Shown here: positions 38,554 to 50,500 of the stretch, piece by piece
Layout of the letters: the number at the start of each line of letters is the position of its first letter
How positions within the stretch are numbered: the stretch's first letter is position 1
DNA from: Ricordea florida
Lineage: Eukaryota; Cnidaria; Anthozoa; Corallimorpharia; Ricordeidae
Length of the DNA: 64,000 nt
Direction of reading: 5' to 3'
Assembly: GCA_949710005.1 (NCBI GenBank)
Contig: OX453277.1
Location: 6,951,427 to 7,015,426, forward strand
Made by a program: the position numbers and the translations under genes
Notes under the pieces: generated by a model
The model's input: only the letters and a program-made list of their open reading frames with translations
Database searches by the model: none
What the model was told of the DNA's origin: nothing

Positions 38554-41500
38554 AGTTACTCTTGGGAGTGAAATTGTGAACAGGCCTGGAGCCTCATCTT
38601 AAAGCGGAGTCTAGTGTAGAGTGCACCTCTTGACGAACAAACCAACCCAACGTGTAAGTTAAAATTAGAATTACCTGGCTTGAACTTAAAAACCTACAAA
38701 ATTGTAATCTTTGTTGCGATTAATGGTAATAGGACTGAGTGGAGTCAAGAGAAAATAAGGAAAGAGATCATAACCTCGTCTGACATTATAAGGGGACAGA
38801 ATCTATTTTTAGCGCCGAATCTATTTATATCTCGTTCCATGGCTGCGCGGTTTCCACATAACGCATTGAAATTACCACCACGTGATGAGAAGGACATCAG
38901 TCATTGGTCACTTAAAATAGTTTGCGAATCTAAAAATAGATTCTGTTTCCTTAACATAGTAAGAAAACCTAGTATGGAAGATCTTCCCACACTTTCTCTT
39001 GGTGGAGTCCAATTCGGGTAATCATACGAGTGATAAAAAAATCGGACGATCGCGCAACGGATTCTGTCCTCGTGTACAGGTACACCAGAGCTGATTCAAT
39101 AGACTAAACAATACATTACAGTTAACCAGTGTCTCCTAAAAATATAGAATACAATGGTTATTCCCTCGTGTACTGTATACGGGGACAGAACCGCGCAGCG
39201 GGAGTTCGATTTGTTTAATTTATCACGAGTACTGGATTACAGACCGAATTGGACGACACGAAGTCTTATTACCAATTAATCATAAAAATTACAATTTCCG
39301 AGGAAAAAAAGAGCCAAATACAAGTTATGAAAGAAAATTTGTCATTGTTCAAGGAAAAAATTCTCCATTTTGAAAAAAGCTTCAATCTGGGGGTCTGTAC
39401 ACCATTTCTATGGTGATTGAGACCAAGGTTGTGATTGGTTGAAAACAACTTCGCAAGCTAGTGAATTCATAGTGGATAATAGGAGTACTTTAAACCAATC
39501 ATAATTGAGGAAATTGTCATTTTTATGATTGATGTTATTATCGGGGCTCATAAATCTATCGTCAATTTCGAGAAACGGGCCCCAGCGGGCGATAACTGTG
39601 TTACGACGGTAAACAAGCGCCGTTTAGTTTATACCCCAAACACAGGCAGCCCAAGCTCAGCGTCAGTCTGCACGCGAAGAGCCGTGACAGTAAGCGGTGT
39701 TGTGTTACAGCCGTGTTTCCACCAGTAAGAAAATGGACATGTCCTTTTTCTTGCTGGTGGAAACAGTCAATCACAGACAGATTTCCTAATCTACTGACTG
39801 ACTTCGACCTTACCTTACGTACGAACCAAACACCTTTGTCTAACAACAATTTTTTTAAGTCCTTAGTGTTCAGTGTATTATGACCGCACTTTTCCAATCT
39901 CCTGTTACGAGCCCCAGTTACTTCTGACGCGGGTTGCCAGCTCAGAAATTTAGAATGCGACTTCTTTTCTCTTATCCTATTCTCAAAAGATATCGACGAA
40001 TGCATCACATCCCAGCACGAATGCTCCAGACAGGGAATTTGTAAGAATCTTCCAGGTTCGTACAGGTGCGAATGTTTGCCTGGTTTCACAGGACCAAAAT
40101 GTCGTCAAGGTGAGTCGAACATTGATGTATTGGTTTGATCACTCAACAATTTTTTCCATGTGCACGCGCTGGATACATATGGCCAAGTTCATTGGACACC
40201 AAAAAAGAAAGAGGCCGATATTCAGCCATCTTGAACGAATAAGCTTGGTCAATAAAGAATTATATAGCAGGGGCATTTTGTTTTAATTTGTTTCGCGATA
40301 CAAAGAGGGAAATCCTGAGGGGGCTAGATGTGGCTTTCATAAGGTTATCAGCCAATGAAGGCGAAGTATTTCGTCACATGGATGAATCTTGATACCCAGT
40401 AATAACGCATATCCGGATAACTAGAATCTAGAGCAAGATTTCCTCACAGGTCCTTACTTCGTTGTGCATGCTGTAGGCGAACGGTTTCGTTCTCAGAAAT
40501 GTTTGCAGGCGCACTTCCCAAGACAATTCAACTACAGCATGCATAATGAAATAGGGACCCGTGCGGAAATCTTACCATAAAATAAAAGTCAGTCGTGACT
40601 AGTTCCATGTGTTCTCCGCACGTCTCTCTCCGCTCGTTCCGAATTCAGTCCTAGCACATTGATGTCCTTGTTAGGTTGCAGTATTGTATGTAGTGTTGTA
40701 ATATTCATAAACAAGAGCGCTCCGAGAGCGCAGACCTTCGCCAGCGCCCACCATTTTGAAAGCGCTGCAGCCTACTACCTGGGGATAATCCGGTTGAGTG
40801 ATTATACTCAAGGGGCAGTGAGTGGGGCTTATGGAAACAGCTCTGTTCCGGTTGAGGGACTACACCCAAGGGCAGCGAAAATCGTTTTCCGTGACCTTGA
40901 CCTTGACCGTTGTACTAGATACCCCAAAATTAAATCAGTTCTAAGTTAGACCATAGCCAATGTTTTGACGAAGTTTGGTGATGATTGGTTGAGCGATGTG
41001 GACGCTAATACAAACAAGCAAACGCCAGTGAAAACATAATCTCCGCCCAACTCCGTTGGCGGAGGTAACTGACTTAACACTAGACATACTCATAAATGAA
41101 ACAATAGTATAGCAAACTCGTTGATAAAGAAAATGATAATGTAAGTGGTGCTGATGTTACACGCTCAAGTCAAACCAGAAAACGTTTTATTGAAGCACAA
41201 GCTTCGTACTTAACAGAATACTCTCCGAAAGCGCATGGTTTTTCACTCTAAAACCACTATTCCCAGCATCAATTGCGGTTCATGAGTTTGCAGTCGCGCG
41301 CTCAACATAACATGCCACGCACCCTACACTGACGTTTCGAGCGGTTTGACCATTGTCAGAGTCCTTCATGGAGCCCTTCGGCCTAAAGCACCTCGTAAGT
41401 CCTAAGGTGGTATAACCCTTTGCGGCCCAATGGCCGATATATCGGCCATAACAAGAAACAGCAGATCTTGACTCAGCGGATTCTCCATTCTTAGTCCCCA

Positions 41501-44500
41501 GACCTCTGTAGGCTAAAAAAGCTCATTTGCCGTCTTGGATACTTTGAATTTCGTAGTTTCGGACGATTTTAGGTTACTTTGGAGAGATTTTTTGACTTTC
41601 TTCGACTGTTAACGTTCGCGGGAAATTTTAAAGGCCATTTAATCATGGCAACTGCTAATCGGCGCTACACTGTGGCAGAATTATTGGCTTATTTGGACGA
41701 TAACTTCGATATCCCCGACGACGGAGTGAATTCTGACATCGAAGGACTTGATGAAGAAGATTTCGATGAAGAAAACGATCTGCTCCCTGAAGTGGCCGTC
41801 TCTGAAGATGAATATGAAGATGTAGACTTTACCATCAGCCATAGACTCTTTACTATGTTAAAAGGAACACAGGAAACGTTTCTAATGGGTAGATAACAGT
41901 CGCTTGTACTTTAAACTGGTCATTTTTAACCACATGTCAACTTTCTGGTTTTGCTGAGTTGCGTGACATGTCATGCAACATTGCAAAATGCTAAGTTCTA
42001 AAGGTTTGAAATTAAAAGTAGCTAAATTTGGTATTAAATTGCTCAGGAGACATTTGGCTTCATGTTGGACTACAATCCATAATTTTCCTAAAATACCACA
42101 GGGTTGTATAGCTGTGAAAAGAACATTACTTTATATTTGCCAGACATTGCTTATCTTTTTTGACATATGATGACAGGTGTCAATCAGCATCAAACATTTT
42201 TCTGAACACTGCAATTTAAAGTGTATCTATTAGTGATGTTTCTGTCAAAGTTTGGTAAAAATAGCTTGAAATCTCAATATTTTACAGTTTTTAGTTATTT
42301 TAGCTTTTGAAAACTTAATTAAATTCCAAAATAAATTTGGGCTGTAGAGGGATAACTTGCTTGAGTATAAATCTTCTAGCGTTCTATCACAAATGCCGCG
42401 CTCTGATTGGCTACGCCACCCACTATCTATTCTGTGATAGATAGCGAGTAGCGTAGCGGTGTGCCCTAACTAACAAAATGGCGGCCGCTTCTTCACGTTT
42501 TCGATGTGGCCTTGAAGAATATTTAGACAGTTTACTGGTCGAGGCTGTTCCAGAAAAGACAAAGTTTTGAACGAGTAGTAGATTTATACTAAAACAATTA
42601 CATTATTCGCTCTCGATTTCTATGCGTGATAGTTGACGAGGGCTGCGCCCGCGTACTATCAAGCGATAGAAATCTCGAGCTAATAATGTAATTGTTTATT
42701 ATCAAATTGTTTGATAAACTTTTTTTGTGTGTTTCATTTCCAACTGACGCAGCACCATTATCTTTAAAAAATAAAACGCCTTTGTAAATGGTTGATTTTG
42801 CAAAGACTTTAATAGCGAGCAAACTTGCGAGAATCTTGTGTCCAATTCACGGCGTCCATTCAAATTTTTATCACATGACATTGTTTTGTTTCCTAGAAAT
42901 TGATGAATGTCAAAGCTCGCCATGTCAAAACAGTGGTGTGTGTATCGACTTGTGGAACGATTTCACATGCACGTGTCCGACAGGATTCACTGGTAAAACC
43001 TGTGAAGGTAACCAGTCGAAATTATTCATTCGTAAACATCTTTGGTTCATCTATACAAAACATTTTCCTGGGTTGTTTGCCGAAATTTCGGATTACAGAA
43101 TATATGGACAAGAGAAAATGAGGAAAGAGAACATAACCCCGTCTGATATGATAAGGGGACAGAATCTATTTTTAGCGCGGAATCTATATCTTTTTCCATG
43201 GCTGCGCGGTTTCCACATGGCGCATTGAAATTACAACCACGTGATGAGAAGGACATCAGCCATTGGTCACTTAAAATAGTTTCCGGATCTAAAAATAGAT
43301 TCTTTTCCCTTTATCGTAGTAAGAGAACCCAGTATGGAAGATGCGTTCTCTTACCTCATTTTCTCTTGATTCTGTCCCCTTGTTATAGTAAGAGAACCCA
43401 GTATGGAAGATGCGTTCTCTTACCTCATTTTCTCTTGATTCTGTCCCCTTATCATAATAAGAGAAACCAGTATGGAAGATGCGTTCTCTTACCTCATTTT
43501 CTCTTGATTCTGTCCCCTTATCATAGTAAGAGAACACAGTATGGAAGATGCGTTCTCTTACCTCATTTTCTCTTGATATCGACAAAGTAGCTTTAGTAAA
43601 GAAAAATCCATACTAAACGTCGTGTTAAATCGCATTGTAATGTCTTCATTCTTGAGCAAGGGCCAAACAAAAATGGAGTGTTTTTTGTAGCTGTCTAGTT
43701 CTGATGTACGAAATGGAACTACAAAGCTACCACGTTTTGACACTGAAAACAGACAAAATCTAAACGATGTTGAAGAACCCTTCTCCTTTGAACTTTTCGT
43801 CCGATGTACTGAGAGCTTCTGATACGGGGGACCTGATGAAATCTTCCAACACAAAAATTTACTGCACGGAATTCGAAATCCCACACAGGATCACTTCAAT
43901 GATATTTTAAGACACGGTTATTGATTCCTTAACATTGACCTGAGATGCACATCATATCTTTAACTTTTCTTCGTGTTTACTTCTTTTTGTTTTTGCATCA
44001 CTGATCTGTTATTCGCTACAATCCATCAGGAAAATGTCTCATTTCATTGTGTCCGTTTCCCCATTAACGCTTTCACTCCCAGTGATGACCAACATGCAAC
44101 TTCTCCTTACTTTATCAAAAATACACTTGATGAAAATTCAGAAACTCAGCAACTTAAGGAAAATTAATGAGTCGATCTGTGCGATCAATGACCATATTTT
44201 CAAAGTTACATTACAACTCTATGTTATGAGGGACTAAGGGGCGTGCACTAAGGAGAATTAATTTCTCGGATCTTGGAAATGAAAGCGTGAAATATTAGTC
44301 TTCAGACGACTTTTTTTAAGTCGAACATTCCGCACAATCGATAAAGCTTCAAAAAAATCTTTTTATTCTTGCTCTCGAGATGAACTCATCACGCCATTAA
44401 AGTCAAAACCAAGAACGCGCCGACAAGTAAATGCCAAAATGCTCAAAGTTCCCGAACAATAATTCAAATAATTAAAAGATCGCAACAATAACTCTGAATC

Positions 44501-47500
44501 AATTTTACTCTGTCAGTTCCAGTTGCTTTGTCAAGCTATTCGAGACAAAACTCCGCGAAGCCCGTCGGAGTTAAACAGGGCCGCCGCCCTTGGGCCTTTT
44601 ATGGCGCCTTCAGGAAGTTTGTGCGCTTTAAAGGTGAAAACCTTACAATAGACTGTTCTAACAATGATCCATGGGAACTTCCTTTTCTGTGGCATAAGCA
44701 TCAGACGCTCCCGACATACGAGATTGTACCAGACGGGAAAAGGATTCAGCAGCACGGCCATATTTTCACCGTTAGAAATTTGACTTCTCGCGACAGTGGT
44801 TTGTACACGTGTTACGCCGCGAAGGGAGATGGTGCGGTGATCTCTAAAGACATGGTAACAGTTTCCATAGAAACAAGTAAGAGCTACATTCACTGTTACA
44901 TTTTTTCTGTGAGACAAAAGCTGTAGCCAATAGGATTTTGATACCGTGACTACTGGACACATGCAGTTATGACCAAGTAAAACACACTGTTCAAAAAATG
45001 TGTCAATTGACCAATCACGTGCCCTGCAAACGACAAACAAGTTTGTCTGTAAAGCATCATATAAAGTTAAAGCTAAAAACAAGAGCTATCATAAATACTG
45101 TTGGACACTGAATAATACACAAAAATACTAACTGCATTCCATTCGTATTCTCTTTAAGTTTGTTCCTCTGCATCCTCCGATTGTATTTGCTGTGTTATTT
45201 AACCTTTCTTTGTTGTTCCGTTTAAATGGGCAGTTGTGACTCTGATTTTTTTTAAACATCGCAACACATCGTTCTTTATCGTGACATTACAATTCTTTTT
45301 CTCCCTCTTTGTTCATTCCGTCAGCTAAGCCAAAGACGGTGATGACTACCCAAGTAAATGTGACTGACGAAGATGTCTCAAGACTGAAAGGGAGCAAGCC
45401 TTATATTTATTTCGACAAAAAGTCGCCGCTGCTCGTTCCGATAAACGACAAAAAACCCTGCAAATTGACAGCAACAATTAAAGGACTCCAACCGATGAAA
45501 ATAAGCTGGCTGAAAGACAAAGTTCATCTGGTTACGGTTAACAAGATGAAAACATTCAACAATGGCAGGATGTTGGTGATAGAGCCGCCATTTTCGGAGA
45601 GCGACTCGGGTACTTACAGCGTATTGGCGTGTAACTCACAGGGATGTCACGTGAGGGGGATGCAGGTCCTGTTTTATGGTAAGTTCAAAGTGAAACTAAT
45701 ACTAAAGGCGGGGAAGTGTGAAGTCAAACTGTTAGCGGCACTAGCTGTTTTGTTTTCTTTATTGTCTGCGCGACTGGAAATCAATTGAATTAGAATCTTT
45801 ACGGTCCGTGCCTAAAAGTCGCAGATGTAACAGCATTCTAAGAGGGGAATTAAAGGTCGGTGAGCTAGTCCGGGATTGGCATAGTGGAAACGTAAATCCA
45901 CGATACCAAGTTAAGTCAAGTCACTCCTCAACATGCCCTCGGGTGAAGAATTGCAGTAGGTTTCTGTAAGAGCACGTGGGATTTTATGGGACAGAGGTGT
46001 CAACTCTACGCCCAATTTCCCCCGCCCCCACCCGCTCTACGCCCAACGTCCTCCTACCCCTCCTGCGCCCTACATTTTACCCTTACCCTCCACCACCACC
46101 ACCTTGGAAGACAAAAAACTCTATTTCTGTCTAGCCCTTCCTCCCACACCAGTCCAGCATGGTTGAACCTGACAGATGCATGACCTCCCTTCTGGCCCTC
46201 ATCCGTCATAGCTCCAAGGGATCATAACGGCACACAAGCTGCCACACTAACGGCAAGGAATAAACCTTGTCGTGATGGACTCCACTCTAACAGTGACCTT
46301 ATCCCCTGGGGGTACCCCCATATAGGGGCTATATAGGTATATGCCGCGGGATAGGGTATGGTTTTTTAGGTTCTCAGTCCTTAAATAGGGTATCAATTTT
46401 GCCCATGTTGGCATAGTGTTCCCAGTGTGATCCCTAGATAGGGTGCCTAAATTGTATCAGCTAACATAGCGGTGCGTAAATACCCAGTTAAGTGGAAAAC
46501 AAATGATCAAGTGAAGTATTAGCGATTTTATAAAGATTGTTTTTTTTTTTTTCCATTCAAGCTATTTTTAGTTTTTGTTTTTCTCTTGTATAGGGTGTCA
46601 TTTTTGGATTTGGGCCTTAAATAGGGTATCAATTTTCGTTTTCTTTGTCCTTAAATAGGGTCAGGATTTAAGACCCTTCGCAGCACGCAGCCATCTGAAA
46701 TTTACGGGAGTACCCCGGGACCTTATCACTGACATACTGACTTACATGTACTGACTTAGTAACTAACTTTCTCACTAACTTTACTCTGTGCCAACAACTA
46801 CCTGCGCCGAACAAAACGAATTCTCTTCGACTTTTGAAGAAAAGACTTAGTTAACAAATGGATCAAACCTGACAAAAACTGACCAATAACGCTTGAGTCT
46901 TCACAGCCAATAACATCATGGCCCTTACTGACAAACAGCCAATCACATCATGGCATCACTGACAAACAGCCAATCACATCATGGCATTACTGACAAACAG
47001 CCAATCACATCATGGTCTTACTGACAAACAGCCAATCACATCATGGCATTACTAACTTATGTACTTTACTAGTCTAAATACCCTCTTACGTATTCACGGA
47101 CCCTCTCCTATCCCCTGCTTATTCATTAGTACCAAAGAACCAGGATCAAGCAGAATTTGCAAAACAAATAGAAGGTAAGAACGCTAAACAAATCACCAAA
47201 GGTCCTAATGATTTATAAATTAGAATATAGGGAGGCCCCTTTATTTTAATTAACGTAACTATTCACTGTGAGTCGCGTTTAATAAACAAGGAGTTCTCCA
47301 AGTGGATATATCAAAATGGCCAGAGGATAGCATACATAATAAAATTCATCTGCCTCTGCATTTTTCTTCTTGATTCGCCATGACACCCTGATTGACAAAG
47401 CCGATTCTATAGTCAAAACGTATTATTCATAACTCTATCTTCCATTTTTGGACTGCTACCAATATTGATAACACTGACACAATGCATTAATTCACATTTA

Positions 47501-50500
47501 ACTTTCAATGTATTAATCGGTGATAGAGTTTAATATTTACATGATCCTCTGGAAACCCAAAACCATGAAATGATAGGTGTCAAACGTTTCTTTTTTTTAT
47601 ATATAAGTTTCTTTTCCTTTGGGTATTTTTCTTTATTTGTTAGGGTTTCTTTTCCTGTCTTTCCTATTCTATTCATTCATTATTTGCTTGTTATAATAAG
47701 TATTTATAATTAATCTTTTATACTTTCAGGCACTTGCACTGCCATAAACAGGGTATTTTTTCTCGTAACTAAAGTGTTATTCATTTCACTGTCCAAAGTA
47801 ACTTTTGTACTAGCTTCATATTTGCTTTCGTTTTTGGTCTGTGATTGGCTGAAAAATGTTGTAGCATGTTCTCTTGCCACCAGTTAAAAGTAGCTGAAAC
47901 CAATCACTATAAGCTTGGGGCGTTTTCCCGCGCTTTATGCTGACGATGCGTAAACTCTTTGAATTATGATTGGTTCACTGAAAAGTTGCAACTGCTGTGA
48001 TTAGCCAGGGCAATTAGTATACTTTGACTTCGGATTTACGAGAGTTAGTTCAAAACGTCTTTAATACAATACTAAAATAAATTGTTTCTTGTTTAGACAT
48101 GGAGCGGGAGGAACTTTTCAAGAAGATAGGAATGATCGGTGGATCTGTCTTCTTAGCGATATTTATTGTTGGCCTTGTGATTTTCGTTTCAAAAAAGAAA
48201 CGAAAACCTAAAAGGTAATTTGTTAACCATCAACCTGCTGATCCTCTAATAAGTTGGAAAAAACTGCATTATTATTATTATTCTTACTTTGGAGGGCATT
48301 GAGAAAACAAAAACCAAAAAAAAAAAATGATAAAACAGTCTGAACAATCACGTGAGCGTTTAAACATTGGATTGCTTTTATTTTTCCCTCAATGAAAATG
48401 TACCATTAAAAAATCGTGCCATTTGAGTTTTCAAGCATTTTACAGTACATTAAAGAAACAGTGCCGTAGCAAGGGGAGGGGCCGGGGAGGGCCGTGCCCC
48501 CCAGTTTTTTTTTTCCCAAAAAGTAAAAACAGACCTGTATAAAATGCTACGGTACTGGAAAAGTTTGATAAAGCTTATTTGTAAGTGTTGAAATAAATTA
48601 TGTGATTGTCGCTTTTCATTGGTTTATTTCAGCGGGTTAAATTCCCCATTCGAATCCCCAGAAAAATTATCAACTCAAGGAAATTGAATTGATCTATAGC
48701 CAAGCTACGTCGTAAGCAAATATATTGAATTCACTGCGGAAAATTATTACTCTGATCTTAGGAGTGAAAGGGTTATCACACTCAGTTTATTCCGTATCAT
48801 TTCAGCAGTGAAGAGAGGGCGCATTCAGTGTGGAGCTGGCATTCAGTGGATTCTGACCATGTAGAGATGCCAGACTACGACACTGTGCAGAATTACCACA
48901 GGCCTCTCAATCACTCCAATATCTATGAAGGTAAACTCGTAAATTTTTTTTCAATTCTTTTTTTCCTGTAAGTGCCTGCTCTTGTGCCTAGTACCTTCCA
49001 CCCTGGCCACACCCTGAAACACAAGTCACAAAAAGCATAGGGGGTATTTATTTAGGTCGTTTTCCTGTTAAAATCTGCTTTTGTACCTATCAAATTCCTC
49101 CTGCCACAACCTAAGGCACGAGCGGTAAGCAAGGCCTAGAGGGTACTCACATATAGGAGTACATATCATTTTTTATGCGCCACGTTGTAGAGTGCGCTTT
49201 TCAGATGCAAGGGCCTTTTTTAAACAAAGTATGTAGTTTTATCTTTTTGATACCGTGTCCCCTGCAGAATTACTTAAATAGGATTCCCAAATAGCTCAGA
49301 TTAGAAGTCCCTTAATCTGCTTAGACAGGAGCTCATCACTAGGGGTGTTTCTCTCTTTGATGTTCTTAATTGAGCGTCTTGACAGATCTAGTTATTTTGA
49401 GAAACGTCTTTCAGTTTGTTTTAGTCGAGGTTCGCACATGTTGGCAAAAGCAATATAGCTGCAAAGTAAGCTGTGTGAAACAAAGAACTCTCTTCCGTAT
49501 TCCTGTGCTTTCAGCGTCCTGTGGAAGCTGTTATGAGGCGAAGTACTGAAGACAGCGTGTTTCTAGAAATAACTAGGTCTGTCTAAACGCCCGATCCAAA
49601 AGATGATAGGGGAGAGTAACGCTCCTAGTGATAGCTGCCTGCCTTAGTTCAGTTAAAGAACAAGTTTATTTCAGTCAGGGTCGACGTTTTTGGGTATTTC
49701 ACCCATATCTAATGTTTGTATTTTAAGCAATATCTTCTATAGTTTCTTTTCTTTATTGGGTTATGGTTGTAGGGTCTTGGTGTTATAAGGCCAGCCAAAA
49801 TATACAAAAGAAAACCTTATCCCCTTTCCCTGATTGACAAGGGTTCTACAGTCGTTTACTCAGTCTATAATCGCATTAAATCAGGCAAAGCACCGCGCTG
49901 AGGGGGTTGGAGAGTGAGGGGCAATAGGAATTTTGGTTGGGACGTGGCAATGGGACCGTGGATACTATTATTGAGACACTGGACTCCCGTGACTACCCCC
50001 AAAGCGAGGGTAAAAAACCTCGAGAACCGTGGACACTCGAAGGAGTGATTTATATTCCAGCAGCTGGGGGGTAGGGCTGGAAAATGTTGGGTGGGGATGT
50101 GCCGCTGCGACCCAGGAACCTTAAGGCTATACGAGACCTAACTCACGTTCCCACACTATAATACCAACAGGCACCAGGAAGTGTAGCTAGTTTACCATTT
50201 ACAAGGGAAAACCAGTCAGTTTACGGTTTCAGCAAATGGTAAACAAAATTCTCCATTTGGAAACTTTATTAGGATTTGTCGTTTACTATTTGCAAAACCA
50301 CCCCTGTTTGCAAGGAAAATCTAAAACTGACATCAAAAGGTATTACAAATGACCACAAAAGAATGGAACACGAAATTCCGTTTGAAACATTCCATTCAAA
50401 AAAAACAGGACTACCTGTTCAGATGTTCCGTTGCTTCCCAAAACGTTCCACTGGAACGTCCAGGGAACTGGCATTAAATTTTCATTTCAACCGGAATTTC

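Noticed and set aside
39601..40089. 162-codon minus-strand open frame overlapping EGF exon 17
   Set aside because: It is antisense to a well-supported exon, contains no recognisable domain and crosses intron sequence. Treated as a chance open frame.
43315..43585. Regularly spaced repeats considered as a CRISPR array
   Set aside because: Units are directly adjacent with no unique spacers, and the genome is clearly animal. They are minisatellite repeats.
43198..43590. Open frames with a 23-residue repeat on both strands
   Set aside because: They arise from the 69-bp minisatellite; there is no start context or domain.
44531..45082. 183-codon minus-strand open frame over Ig exon 19
   Set aside because: Antisense of a clear Ig exon. 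Its composition follows from the coding strand and no domain is visible.
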